Shown one piece after another: positions 26,776 to 35,025 of a DNA stretch of 64,000 bases. The notes under the pieces are model-generated. The model was not told the DNA's origin and did not search any database. It was given only the letters and a program-made list of their open reading frames with translations. How positions within the stretch are numbered: position 1 is the stretch's first letter; each line of letters begins with the position of its first letter. The stretch covers positions 220,266 through 284,265 of the forward strand of contig DCYG01000044.1 in the NCBI GenBank assembly GCA_002331025.1. Reading direction: 5' to 3'. Source of the DNA: Firmicutes bacterium UBA2116 (GTDB lineage Bacteria; Bacillota; Clostridia; Tissierellales; Sedimentibacteraceae). The position numbers and the translations under genes were made by a program.

Positions 26776-27472
26776 TGTGAACACCCGTTTTATGAAGCTT
26801 ATATCCTATACCGCGTATAGTCTTTATATATTCAGGATTTTGAGGATCGATTTCAATCTTGTTGCGCAGATGGCTGATGTGAACCATAATTGTATTGTCA
26901 TCATAGTAATAATCATCATCCCATACCGCATTATAAAGCTGTTTTTTAGTAAATACTCTTTCCGGATTTTCCATAAGATGTAACAAAAGCTTGTATTCCT
27001 TAGCATTAAGCTCTATCTGTTCATTTTTTACATAAGCGCAGCAGCTGTCTGCGTTTATAGCCAAATCACCATACTGAAGCAAGTTATTATCATCATCTTT
27101 TGAAGCCAGATAGTCATGATTTCTTCTAAGCTGTGCCTTAACCCTTGCAAGCAGCTCATTCATTGAGAATGGCTTGGAAACATAATCGTCCGCTCCCATT
27201 TCAAGGCCCAGAACCTTATCCATATCGTCTGCTCTTGCTGTAAGAAAAATAACAGGAATAGTGCTTTCAGCCCTTATTTTTCTTAATAAATTAAACCCGT
27301 CAAGCCGCGGCATCATAACATCCAAAACAGCTAAATCAAAATCCTGCTCTTTTAATATTTGTAGAGCATCCATTCCGTCAGCTGCGGTATTGACAAGATA
27401 TCCTTCGTTCTCCAATGCTATCTTTATAAGATTTCTGATATCAGCTTCATCTTCAACAACAAGAACTTTCAT
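26765..27472 (-). CDS. OmpR/PhoB-family response regulator
   Basis: A 235-residue regulator with an N-terminal receiver (phospho-acceptor Asp51 in LAVLDVMMPRLDG, conserved FLTARADD and the Lys in YVSKPFSMNELL) and a C-terminal winged helix (MVHISHLRNKIEIDPQNPEYI then TIRGIGYKL). The start at 27472 follows GGGGTG; a start four codons upstream is less likely. It is translationally coupled to the kinase gene. Three ATTTAA hexamers spaced 11-12 bases lie 77-105 bases upstream and may be its autoregulatory site. Confidence 0.95.
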   Translation of the reverse strand: MKVLVVEDEADIRNLIKIALENEGYLVNTAADGMDALQILKEQDFDLAVLDVMMPRLDGFNLLRKIRAESTIPVIFLTARADDMDKVLGLEMGADDYVSKPFSMNELLARVKAQLRRNHDYLASKDDDNNLLQYGDLAINADSCCAYVKNEQIELNAKEYKLLLHLMENPERVFTKKQLYNAVWDDDYYYDDNTIMVHISHLRNKIEIDPQNPEYIKTIRGIGYKLHKTGVHNER

Positions 27473-27548
27473 TTTACACCCCATTTATTAACAATATTAT
27501 TTATATAATGTCAACATCAATATAACATAAAAAAACTGAGTAATAAAT

Positions 27549-27577
27549 ATTTAATTGTTAATTTAAGGTAAATTTAA
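27549..27577. promoter_or_regulatory. Triple ATTTAA direct repeats (possible response-regulator site)
   Basis: ATTTAA occurs at 27549, 27561 and 27572, one helical turn apart, upstream of the response regulator gene. The last two are embedded in AATTTAAGGT repeats. OmpR/PhoB-type regulators bind such 11-base-spaced direct repeats. Confidence 0.35.
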
Positions 27578-27613
27578 GGTTCTTTGATCGGAGAAATTTA
27601 AAAACATATTATT

Positions 27614-28347
27614 TTATTTAATTTTTCTCGCCGAAACAATCAGCATCATTGGACGGCGCATTTCATCCTTCATCCCGGGTATATCCAGCATATTTTCGGG
27701 AGGCTGAGGTTCCATAACGTTGTTTATTATAAGACCGTTCATAAGCAGCGTATTAAGATATGTGGTCAATGTTCTATGGTATTTTATAACCTTTTCTCCC
27801 AAAAACACCGCTGTCCTCTTACCTTCATAATAATAGTTGTCCACGGGGAAATGCAGTATTTCTCCATTTTCGTTATAATGCCATTCCTGTGTTCCGTAAG
27901 CGGTAAAAACAGGATGTTCAACCGTAAAAACTAAATTACCGTCATACTTCAGCATTTTATATATCTTTTTTATCAAATTCTCGTAATCTGCTACATAATG
28001 AAGTGCAAGAGAACTCAGTATTATATCAAAGCTCTCCGCAGGAAAATCTACTTCTTCTATAGGTCGGCATATGTATTCAACTTCTGAGAAGTGTGTTTTT
28101 TCTTTTGCTGCTTCCAACATCTTGCTGGAAATATCAACCCCTACAACTGAAGAAGCACCGTTTTCCATAGCATAGATGCAGTGCCAGCCATAACCGCAGC
28201 CTAAATCAAGCACCCTCTTGCCCTTGAAATCCGGCAGCAGATTTTTTAATGTCTCCCATTCTCCGGCACCTGCAGTCCTTTCTGAGAGCGGCTCATCTGA
28301 CTGTATTTTTGAAAAAATATACTGTCGTCATATTTGTTTTCTTTCAT
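27614..28347 (-). pseudogene. SAM-dependent methyltransferase with a frameshift
   Basis: A class I methyltransferase. The intact downstream part begins MLDLGCGYGWHCIYAM (SAM-binding motif I) and continues through DILSSLALHYVADY-like SSLALHYVADYENL to PENMLDIPGMKDEMRRP. Upstream, a good ribosome site (GGAGGAG) precedes ATG at 28347, which opens MKENKYDDSIFFQKYSQMSR in another frame. That frame stops after 33 codons, at about 28246. Between 28268 and 28276 the frame changes by one base, and the shifted frame reads GAGEWETLKNLLPDFKGKR into the motif I sequence, as expected for the family. One base is missing, by mutation or sequencing error. The ATG overlaps the TGA of the diguanylate cyclase gene. 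Confidence 0.8.
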
Positions 28348-29546
28348 CTTAACTCCTCCGCAGTATCTTCCCGAAAGGAAGGTATTTCAGCCCGTCTGCT
28401 GCAATTTTTACCTTGGGATTTCGCCAGATAAAGAGCCTGATCACAAAGCTTGTAAAGCATGTCAATATCTGTTCCTTCGTCGGGAAGTATACTCAAGAAT
28501 CCTATACTTATCGTATACTTTATTTTAATATCGGTATATACGTGCGAATTCTCTATCGTTGACCTTAAGCGTTCCGCAACTTCCTCCGCATTTTTCCCGT
28601 CTGTACCCGGAAGCAATATGGCAAATTCTTCTCCTCCATACCTCCCGAACAAATCATAATCTCTCAATTGTTTTTTGATTATATTTGCAAAATTCTGTAA
28701 TACAACGTCACCTATAAAGTGACCATACTCGTCATTGACTTTTTTAAAGTCGTCAATATCAATCAACAGAAATGATATATTTTCTTGCTTTCTCACGCAC
28801 AAGGAAATAAGCTCTTTAGAACGCAATATAAATGTCTTTCGGTTCAATATATTGGTCAATCCGTCAAAAGAGGCAGCTTTTAACAACTCCACATCCTGTT
28901 TTTCCTTATCTAGGAGGATGAATCCGGTACTTCCCGTAAGCATTACAATATAGATAATCAAAAACAACCATGTATTATAAATGTTCTTTGATGCTAAATT
29001 CATATCCAGATCTGTTGTCAGTGCTGCAACAACACGAAATAACGAAAATATCATTATAAGGCTGTAAAAAACCGAGATTACTTTTTGCAAACCGGAAGCT
29101 TTGTCATCTGCGAAAAGCTTATATACCGGAAATACCATTAATATTCCTGAAATCAAAGAGGAAACTGCGATTCTGATATTCTCCGGCAAACCATATGCTG
29201 TGACGAAAACAAATATAATAATGAAAAAAACAAGCATGAAGTTATAATACCTTTTTACTTTTTCAGTATAAAAGTTTTTTAAAATCATGAGAGCAGTCAG
29301 CTCCATAGCCGTACCGGTAAATAATACAGAATTACCTGCGGCTACCAAAACCATATTTGGTATAACACCTCTCAAACCAATCATAATCCATGCAGTCAGC
29401 TGAAGCAGCTTAGAAATCAAAAAGATATTGACCGATTTGCTTCTATTTTGTTTCCATGTATAGGCAACAATGAATACTCCCGTTAAAAGGTGTCCTAAAA
29501 CGAGAACAATTAAAATTGTTGCCATGTCAATATTGGAAAGAATCAT
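28344..29546 (-). CDS. Membrane diguanylate cyclase (GGDEF)
   Basis: 400 residues. About seven hydrophobic segments fill residues 8-230, resembling a 7TM-type sensor. A GGDEF domain occupies about 235-385. The active site is intact (GRYGGEEF near residue 305) and is preceded by the RxxD product-inhibition site (RDYDLFGRYGGEEF). Other motifs are DGLTNILNRKTF and LLIDIDDFKKVND. It should make cyclic di-GMP at the membrane, linking an unknown signal to attachment or motility. It is upstream of the frameshifted methyltransferase with a 4-base overlap. Confidence 0.93.
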   Translation of the reverse strand: MILSNIDMATILIVLVLGHLLTGVFIVAYTWKQNRSKSVNIFLISKLLQLTAWIMIGLRGVIPNMVLVAAGNSVLFTGTAMELTALMILKNFYTEKVKRYYNFMLVFFIIIFVFVTAYGLPENIRIAVSSLISGILMVFPVYKLFADDKASGLQKVISVFYSLIMIFSLFRVVAALTTDLDMNLASKNIYNTWLFLIIYIVMLTGSTGFILLDKEKQDVELLKAASFDGLTNILNRKTFILRSKELISLCVRKQENISFLLIDIDDFKKVNDEYGHFIGDVVLQNFANIIKKQLRDYDLFGRYGGEEFAILLPGTDGKNAEEVAERLRSTIENSHVYTDIKIKYTISIGFLSILPDEGTDIDMLYKLCDQALYLAKSQGKNCSRRAEIPSFREDTAEELR

Positions 29547-29577
29547 CTGTATCCTCCGCTATTTGAAGCAACTAAAC

Positions 29578-30927
29578 TTAAGTTACATCCTTTATCCATT
29601 TTTTAGATATGATTCTAGGTATAATCAGTATAACCTTGATTAATTCTTCTATTGTCACTATTGCGTATATCAGATAAACCGGTATATCTAATAGCAGAGC
29701 CCCGATAAAGGCAACCGGAACTCCAATAACCCATACCGTTCCGGCATCTAGTATCATCGCAAATGTTGTATCTCCTCCGCCTCTTAATACTCCTACTATC
29801 CCGGTGGCACCCAATACTTTGATAACAAAGGTTAGTCCCATAACAATCAACAGATTCTTTGATGTATGATACAGGCTCTGATCTATTCCTCTGAACAGCT
29901 TTAATGTCAGATTAGGTGTCAATGCTTGAATTATACCCAACATAAGTCCTAATAACATTGCCAATATCATGAAATTTTTTGCATATTCATATGCTTCTTC
30001 CTCATTACCACTGCCAATTTTGCTTCCGATCATTACCGTACATGCATTGGCTAATCCTCTGACCAAGACAAAAAAAACATTTTGAATCGTGTTGGTGATT
30101 TGAATCGCTGCGGTTGCTTCCTCTCCAAGCTTCGCATACGCAATCGAGTACATTACCTGACCTAAGGACCATGCTCCTTCTGCTAATATTACGGGATAGG
30201 TTGTCTTTATATATTTATTAAAAAATTCCTTGTTCCAGCTGAATAATTCCTTTATGCTTGCCGACAATACGCCGTCCTTAGAATAAATTGCATAAAGAGT
30301 AACTCCTATTTCTATAAATCTTGCAATAACCGTCGCCAATGCGGCGCCCTTTACACCCATTGCCGGTATTCCAAGCTTTCCGAATATTAATATATAATTT
30401 AATGAAGTATTCGTAATAAAAGAAATAGCAGAAATCTTCATCGGTATTTGTGGCTTTCCCGTAGTTCTTAATGCGACACTGAATGCAAAGGCTAATGCGG
30501 TGGGAATGTATGACAGTGCTACAATTCTTAAATAATCACTGCCTAATCTTATTACCTCCGGCTCATTAATCAGTATTCTCATTATAAATTGAGGGAATAA
30601 TACTGCCGTTACAGTAAAAACAATTCCCACCAATGCACTTAGAGATACGGCAAGTCCTAAAACCTTTCTGATACTCGGTATATCCTCCTTACCCCAATAC
30701 TGAGCAATAAAAATCGAAGAGCCGCTATTAATACCAAAGACTATAAGGACATAAAAGAAAAAAAACTGGTTTGCCAACCCCACGGCGGCAATACTGGTTT
30801 GACCCAAGCTGCTGATCATCAATGTGTCAACCATATTTACAGATGAAGTTATTAAATTTTGCAGTGCAATCGGCAGTGCTATGGCTAACATTGTTTTAAG
30901 AAATATTTTATCTTTAAAAAAGTTCAT
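29578..30927 (-). CDS. MATE family efflux transporter
   Basis: 449 residues with about twelve hydrophobic segments in two halves. Typical MATE segments are LPIALQNLITSSVNMVDTLM near the N-terminus, IAAVGLANQFFFF, and GATGIVGVLRGGGDTTFAM in the second half. These are Na+- or H+-coupled exporters of cationic drugs and metabolites. No dedicated regulator is adjacent. It lies 31 bases upstream of the diguanylate cyclase gene on the same strand. Confidence 0.92.
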   Translation of the reverse strand: MNFFKDKIFLKTMLAIALPIALQNLITSSVNMVDTLMISSLGQTSIAAVGLANQFFFFYVLIVFGINSGSSIFIAQYWGKEDIPSIRKVLGLAVSLSALVGIVFTVTAVLFPQFIMRILINEPEVIRLGSDYLRIVALSYIPTALAFAFSVALRTTGKPQIPMKISAISFITNTSLNYILIFGKLGIPAMGVKGAALATVIARFIEIGVTLYAIYSKDGVLSASIKELFSWNKEFFNKYIKTTYPVILAEGAWSLGQVMYSIAYAKLGEEATAAIQITNTIQNVFFVLVRGLANACTVMIGSKIGSGNEEEAYEYAKNFMILAMLLGLMLGIIQALTPNLTLKLFRGIDQSLYHTSKNLLIVMGLTFVIKVLGATGIVGVLRGGGDTTFAMILDAGTVWVIGVPVAFIGALLLDIPVYLIYAIVTIEELIKVILIIPRIISKKWIKDVT

Positions 30928-31131
30928 AAGTTCTCCGTTAAATTATTTTATTTTAGCTTTCCTCTGCAGTCAGGTAAGCATATATTATATAATAATACAA
31001 TTTTAACCGATAACATTCAATAAAAATTTAGTCACGGTTATTAATAAGTTAAGATATATCCTCATTGAGTACTAATAAAATATTACAAAACATATATTTA
31101 TATAGAAAACAGTAAAAGGAGTGTTAAATCA

Positions 31132-32535
31132 TTGAACAAGGTTAATGTCAGTTTGCGTCCGGTTGTTAGTAATATAAATTTGCCAACTGTTATAAGAACA
31201 ACTATGTTCCCGGGTGACTCAGTGGAAAGTTTATTCATTGCAACTCAGGTAGGAGAAATTTTTTATATCAGAAGTGGAATTATAGGGCTTTTCTTAGACA
31301 TTAGACATCGAATCATTGAGTTAGGTTCAAATGGCGGATATGATGAACGAGGGCTGTTGGGTTTAGCCTTTCATTCTCATTTTTATTATAATGGTCTTTT
31401 TTATCTTCATTATTCATTAGCCGGAACACAAGGACCAGGTGCACTTTCGGAATCTTTTATGCCTGACCCATGCAGCCCAAGTACCCTGAATCTGCAATGG
31501 CTCAACAGAGAAAATCAATATGATCATATTGATACTGTTGAAGAATGGATATTTCAAAATGGTCAATGTTATAAACTTCGTACATTACTGAACTTAAGAA
31601 GACCATTTATGAACCATAATGGTATAAACAGTTTAAACTTTTCGCCGGAAACAGGAAATTTAGTATTAACTACCGGAGATGGCGGTTCAGGCTACGATCC
31701 GTTTAATTTAAGTCAGGATATCATGGAAATTGCAGGCAAAATAATTGAAATTGATGTAAGCATTAATACTTTTATCGATAATCCACCTGTTGCCACACGC
31801 TTTAATGAGCTTCCCGCAACTATTCAAAGAACACTTACAGTAACAGTCAAAGGAGTTCGCAACATACCCGGAATTGCATATCAAAAATTTTATGATCAAT
31901 TTATCAAATACGTCGGAAATGTTGGTCAGGATTTAGTAGAGGCGATTTTTTCGTATACTTATTATAAGCCAATACCTGTAACAGAAATTATTCAGGCTTT
32001 TTCACAAAATCGCGAACCAAATCAAGATGATTTTATTAATCTTGGGTGGAGAGGATGGGAAGGTGATTTTCCAACTACAATTATAAATAACTGTTCAGAG
32101 AATTCTTCCTTGGCTGAGGAAACTATTTCATATTTTAATGAAGCAGTACAGCTTTCGGTTAACCGCATTCGTCCACTGACTTGTTATTATCATAGAGATG
32201 AACGCCCCGGTAAGTTCAATGGCTCATCACTTACGGGAATTCAGCCGTATATGGGAATTGAAATTCCTGATTTAACAGGATGTATTGTTTTTACCGATTT
32301 TGCCGATAGAGATGAATCTCCGACAAGAGGGGTTTTAGCTTATACTAAAGTAAGAGCTGATTGCAAGCTAAGCGATTACAGTGTTATTGAAACAGATTAT
32401 AACTTCGGTTCTCAATCAGCTTATTATGTCAGTTTAGGGACAAATCTTGACCAATCAAAACTATATTTAGGCGTTTATGGCTCTTCAAATGTAACCAACC
32501 TTAACCAAGGCACTGTTTTTGAAATTGTTAATTAA
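31132..32535 (+). CDS. PQQ-dependent sugar dehydrogenase-like beta-propeller protein
   Basis: A 467-residue protein similar to soluble glucose/sorbosone dehydrogenases. Family segments are GLLGLAFHSHFYYNGLFYLHY in two pieces (GLLGLAFHSHF, YNGLFYLHYS), NHNGINSLNFSPETGNL, LTTGDGGSGYDP, GKIIEIDV and NLGWRGWEGDFP. The start appears to be TTG at 31132 with AGGAG about 10 bases upstream. No signal peptide is visible, which is odd for a family that usually works outside the membrane. No PQQ biosynthesis gene is in the window. It may be a structural or binding homologue rather than an active dehydrogenase. Confidence 0.75.
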   Translation: MNKVNVSLRPVVSNINLPTVIRTTMFPGDSVESLFIATQVGEIFYIRSGIIGLFLDIRHRIIELGSNGGYDERGLLGLAFHSHFYYNGLFYLHYSLAGTQGPGALSESFMPDPCSPSTLNLQWLNRENQYDHIDTVEEWIFQNGQCYKLRTLLNLRRPFMNHNGINSLNFSPETGNLVLTTGDGGSGYDPFNLSQDIMEIAGKIIEIDVSINTFIDNPPVATRFNELPATIQRTLTVTVKGVRNIPGIAYQKFYDQFIKYVGNVGQDLVEAIFSYTYYKPIPVTEIIQAFSQNREPNQDDFINLGWRGWEGDFPTTIINNCSENSSLAEETISYFNEAVQLSVNRIRPLTCYYHRDERPGKFNGSSLTGIQPYMGIEIPDLTGCIVFTDFADRDESPTRGVLAYTKVRADCKLSDYSVIETDYNFGSQSAYYVSLGTNLDQSKLYLGVYGSSNVTNLNQGTVFEIVN

Positions 32536-32543
32536 CAACAAAT

Positions 32544-32579
32544 CAACCTCAATTCCTAAATTTTTTCGAATTGAGGTTG
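32544..32579. terminator. Terminator hairpin between convergent genes
   Basis: The 12-base arms CAACCTCAATTC and GAATTGAGGTTG pair perfectly. T-runs on either side are poor, so it may act weakly in both directions. Confidence 0.5.
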
Positions 32580-32594
32580 TAAAACAAAGAAATA

Positions 32595-33176
32595 TTATAC
32601 CCTTAATACTCCTCGAAATCCCCTTGCACCATAGTAGGATTCTGCTCCATTGTGATATACAAACACGGTGTCGTATCGGCGGTCACAAAATATTGCCCCT
32701 CCAAGCTTCCTTATTTTTTCAGGTGTTTTAACCCAGCTTGACGTCTTTGTATCGAATTTTCCTAATTTTTGCAGCTCTCTGTATTGCTCTTCTGTTAAGA
32801 GCTCAATTCCCATATCATATGCCATGTCCTTAGCATTGTTTTCCGGCTTATGTTCCTTTCGAGAATCCATCGCCTCACGGTCATAACAAATACTTCTTCG
32901 ACCTTTCGGACTTTCAGCCGAGCAGTCATAAAAGATATATTCATCGGTATCGGTATCATATCCGACAACATCCGGTTCTCCGGCCGTACGCTCCATTTCA
33001 TTGAGCGACCATAGTTTTTCGGGGTTATTTTCCAATCTCGCCTGCACATTATTCCATTCAAGGTCATTATGACGGTTCATGTTTTTCTCAAAACGTGTTT
33101 TTAATATTTTAAGCAGATTATCACGTTGTTCAATTGACAAATCTTTATTACCGTTTATTTCATTTGTATTTGCCAT
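32595..33176 (-). CDS. DUF4256 domain-containing protein
   Basis: A 193-residue cytoplasmic protein recognised by its conserved signature: GEPDVVGYDTDTDEYIFYDC, GRRSICYDREAMDSRKEHKP, LLTEEQYRELQKLGKFDTKT and GGAIFCDRRYDTVFVYHNGA. It is highly conserved between distant bacteria but has no known function. GGAG precedes the ATG. Its neighbour upstream is a DUF362 ferredoxin-type protein on the same strand, 20 bases away, so they may be co-transcribed. Confidence 0.9.
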   Translation of the reverse strand: MANTNEINGNKDLSIEQRDNLLKILKTRFEKNMNRHNDLEWNNVQARLENNPEKLWSLNEMERTAGEPDVVGYDTDTDEYIFYDCSAESPKGRRSICYDREAMDSRKEHKPENNAKDMAYDMGIELLTEEQYRELQKLGKFDTKTSSWVKTPEKIRKLGGAIFCDRRYDTVFVYHNGAESYYGARGFRGVLRV

Positions 33177-33196
33177 AATACACTCCTTATTTATTA

Positions 33197-34213
33197 TTAA
33201 TAAACAAGCTCATACTCCATTGTTCCCAAGCCGATTTTTTCTGCATGCTTAAGTGTTTTCCTGCCTTTGTCAAAAAGCTTATCAGACTCGTTTTGCTGCA
33301 CCATATCCAGGCATGCGGTGTCCAGCGCCACAGGGTCCTTTCCGGCAAGAATACCTATATTCTCCGCAATCGGATTCATATGTGCTCCGGTGCAGTCACA
33401 ATCCTTAGTTATGTTGTGAACAAATGTAATATATATGATATCCTTATCCTTTGCCGCTCCATATGCATATTCTGCAAGCTTCTCTAAAAAATTAGAGCCT
33501 CCCCACGTATTTTCAATGGCTTTCTGGGGACAGACAGCTATACAACCGGCACATCCAATACATTTATTGCCGTCAATAACTGCAGTATCCGGTATAGTAA
33601 TAGCACTGTAGTCACATTTATCAGCACATATGCCACAGGATATGCATTTATCAGCATCTATTACAGGAGATATCCCTGAGTGCTGCTCAAGTTTTCCGCC
33701 TCTTGAAGCAAATCCCATTGCAAGCTGCTTTAATGCGCCGCCGAAGCCTGCCGCAACATGCCCTTTAAAATGACTCATAACTATGAACTGATTATAATTT
33801 CCATAGCCCTTACCTATTTTACATTTTTTTATATAATCCTTGTTGATTTCAATTTCATTATATTCTGTTCCGATATCTCCGTCAGCAATAATGATGGGAA
33901 TCTGAGTAAACCCGTGAGCTTTTGCTGTCTTTATATGCCTTTCGGTAGTTGTTCTGGACCCCCTATACAATACATTAGATTCAATATATGAAGGAGAGAC
34001 TCCGATTTCCTTGAGATATTTTATAGTTTCATCATAGCACTTCGCAGGAATAAATGTTGTATTTCCTTTTTCTCCGAAATGAACCTTAATAGGTACTTCC
34101 TTTTCAAACTTATGATCCGTTTCCGAAACTATCTTTTCCAGCAGCTTTACGGCGTCTCTTCCAAGCTGCTCATAATCAGACTCTTTATTTTCAATAAAAT
34201 ATACTTTACTCAC
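33197..34213 (-). CDS. DUF362 domain protein with 2x[4Fe-4S] ferredoxin insert
   Basis: 338 residues. An N-terminal DUF362 region (PIKVHFGEKGNTTFIPAKCY) and its second half (AENIGILAGKDPVALDTACLD) flank a ferredoxin insert. The insert has CISCGICADKCDYSA and CIGCAGCIAVCPQKA at about residues 190-232. DUF362 proteins have been proposed to handle Fe-S based redox steps, but no reaction is established. The preceding segment HFKGHVAAGFGGALKQLAMG is typical. It lies 20 bases upstream of the DUF4256 gene. Confidence 0.88.
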   Translation of the reverse strand: MSKVYFIENKESDYEQLGRDAVKLLEKIVSETDHKFEKEVPIKVHFGEKGNTTFIPAKCYDETIKYLKEIGVSPSYIESNVLYRGSRTTTERHIKTAKAHGFTQIPIIIADGDIGTEYNEIEINKDYIKKCKIGKGYGNYNQFIVMSHFKGHVAAGFGGALKQLAMGFASRGGKLEQHSGISPVIDADKCISCGICADKCDYSAITIPDTAVIDGNKCIGCAGCIAVCPQKAIENTWGGSNFLEKLAEYAYGAAKDKDIIYITFVHNITKDCDCTGAHMNPIAENIGILAGKDPVALDTACLDMVQQNESDKLFDKGRKTLKHAEKIGLGTMEYELVY

Positions 34214-34307
34214 ACTGCACCTCTCTATCCGTTATTGTTTCAAACAATTTACAAATGTTATTATACCCCTAAAAAAGACCGTTACGCAACTAAATATGAT
34301 GACAAAG

Positions 34308-35021
34308 TCAAGATGACAGGATAATGTCTACCATGTCTCCCGCTGTTATACTATCTTTTTTTACCTCACAATCAAAAGCAATTATTTTGACACCTTTTTC
34401 CTTGATATTTCTCAAGGTTTCTCCGAATTCTTTATGAGTTTTATAATTAGGTATAAAATATAACACATCCTTCATCTGTATAATGAAGCATACGTAAGCT
34501 TCATAGCCGTCATCTATGCTGTCCCCAAGCTCATTTAAATGCTTTAATCCTCTTTCGGTAGGTGCATCGGGAAACATAACAACACCATTTTCCTCTAATG
34601 TAACTCCCTTTACTTCCACAAATATTTTCTTATCATCTGCTTCAACATAAAAATCAAATCGTGAATTTTTATATTTGCATTCCGGCTTTATTAACGTGAT
34701 ATTATTAAACAGTTCTCCCTTTAACAGCCTTTCGTGAAAAACCTTATTGGGCGCCTGACTGTCTATGTTAATCAATCTTTCACCTTTAAATACCGATATC
34801 AGATCGTACTGAGTTTTCCGGGTTTTCCGGGTTTTCCGGGTTTTAAGACTTGAATTGCGGAATTCCTGAACATAGACAGAAACACCCTCCATTAATAGTT
34901 CCTTGCACCGCCCCGTATTCTTAACGTGGCATATTTCCTGTGCTCCGTCAATTTCAATATTTGCAATAAATCGGTTTGGCCTGCTGATAAATTTCGCCGT
35001 TTTTATATTATCGTATAACAT
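34308..35021 (-). CDS. sfsA: SfsA family protein (DNA/RNA nuclease-like)
   Basis: 237 residues. Family segments are FISRPNRFIANIEIDG, CHVKNTGRCKELL, SRFDFYVEADDKKIFVEVKGVTLE (in two parts, DFYVEADDKKIFVEVKG) and MFPDAPTERGLKHL. The Asp/Glu/Lys cluster resembles a PD-(D/E)XK nuclease core, as reported for SfsA. It starts 4 bases after gatB stops and is the last gene of the aspS-gatCAB operon. A nine-base unit repeated about 3.4 times inserts Lys-Thr-Arg three times near residue 65. Confidence 0.9.
   Translation of the reverse strand: MLYDNIKTAKFISRPNRFIANIEIDGAQEICHVKNTGRCKELLMEGVSVYVQEFRNSSLKTRKTRKTRKTQYDLISVFKGERLINIDSQAPNKVFHERLLKGELFNNITLIKPECKYKNSRFDFYVEADDKKIFVEVKGVTLEENGVVMFPDAPTERGLKHLNELGDSIDDGYEAYVCFIIQMKDVLYFIPNYKTHKEFGETLRNIKEKGVKIIAFDCEVKKDSITAGDMVDIILSS
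34814..34844. repeat. In-frame nine-base tandem repeat in sfsA
   Basis: TTTTCCGGG is repeated 3.4 times. On the coding strand each copy encodes Lys-Thr-Arg, so unit number can change by slippage without breaking the frame. Confidence 0.9.
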
Positions 35022-35025
35022 TTAA

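Noticed and set aside
28240..28290. Programmed -1 frameshifting in the methyltransferase gene
   Set aside because: No X-XXY-YYZ heptamer or stable downstream structure lies at the junction. A single-base deletion is simpler.
34814..34844. A CRISPR-like array
   Set aside because: Units are nine bases without spacers, inside a coding gene, and no cas genes are present.
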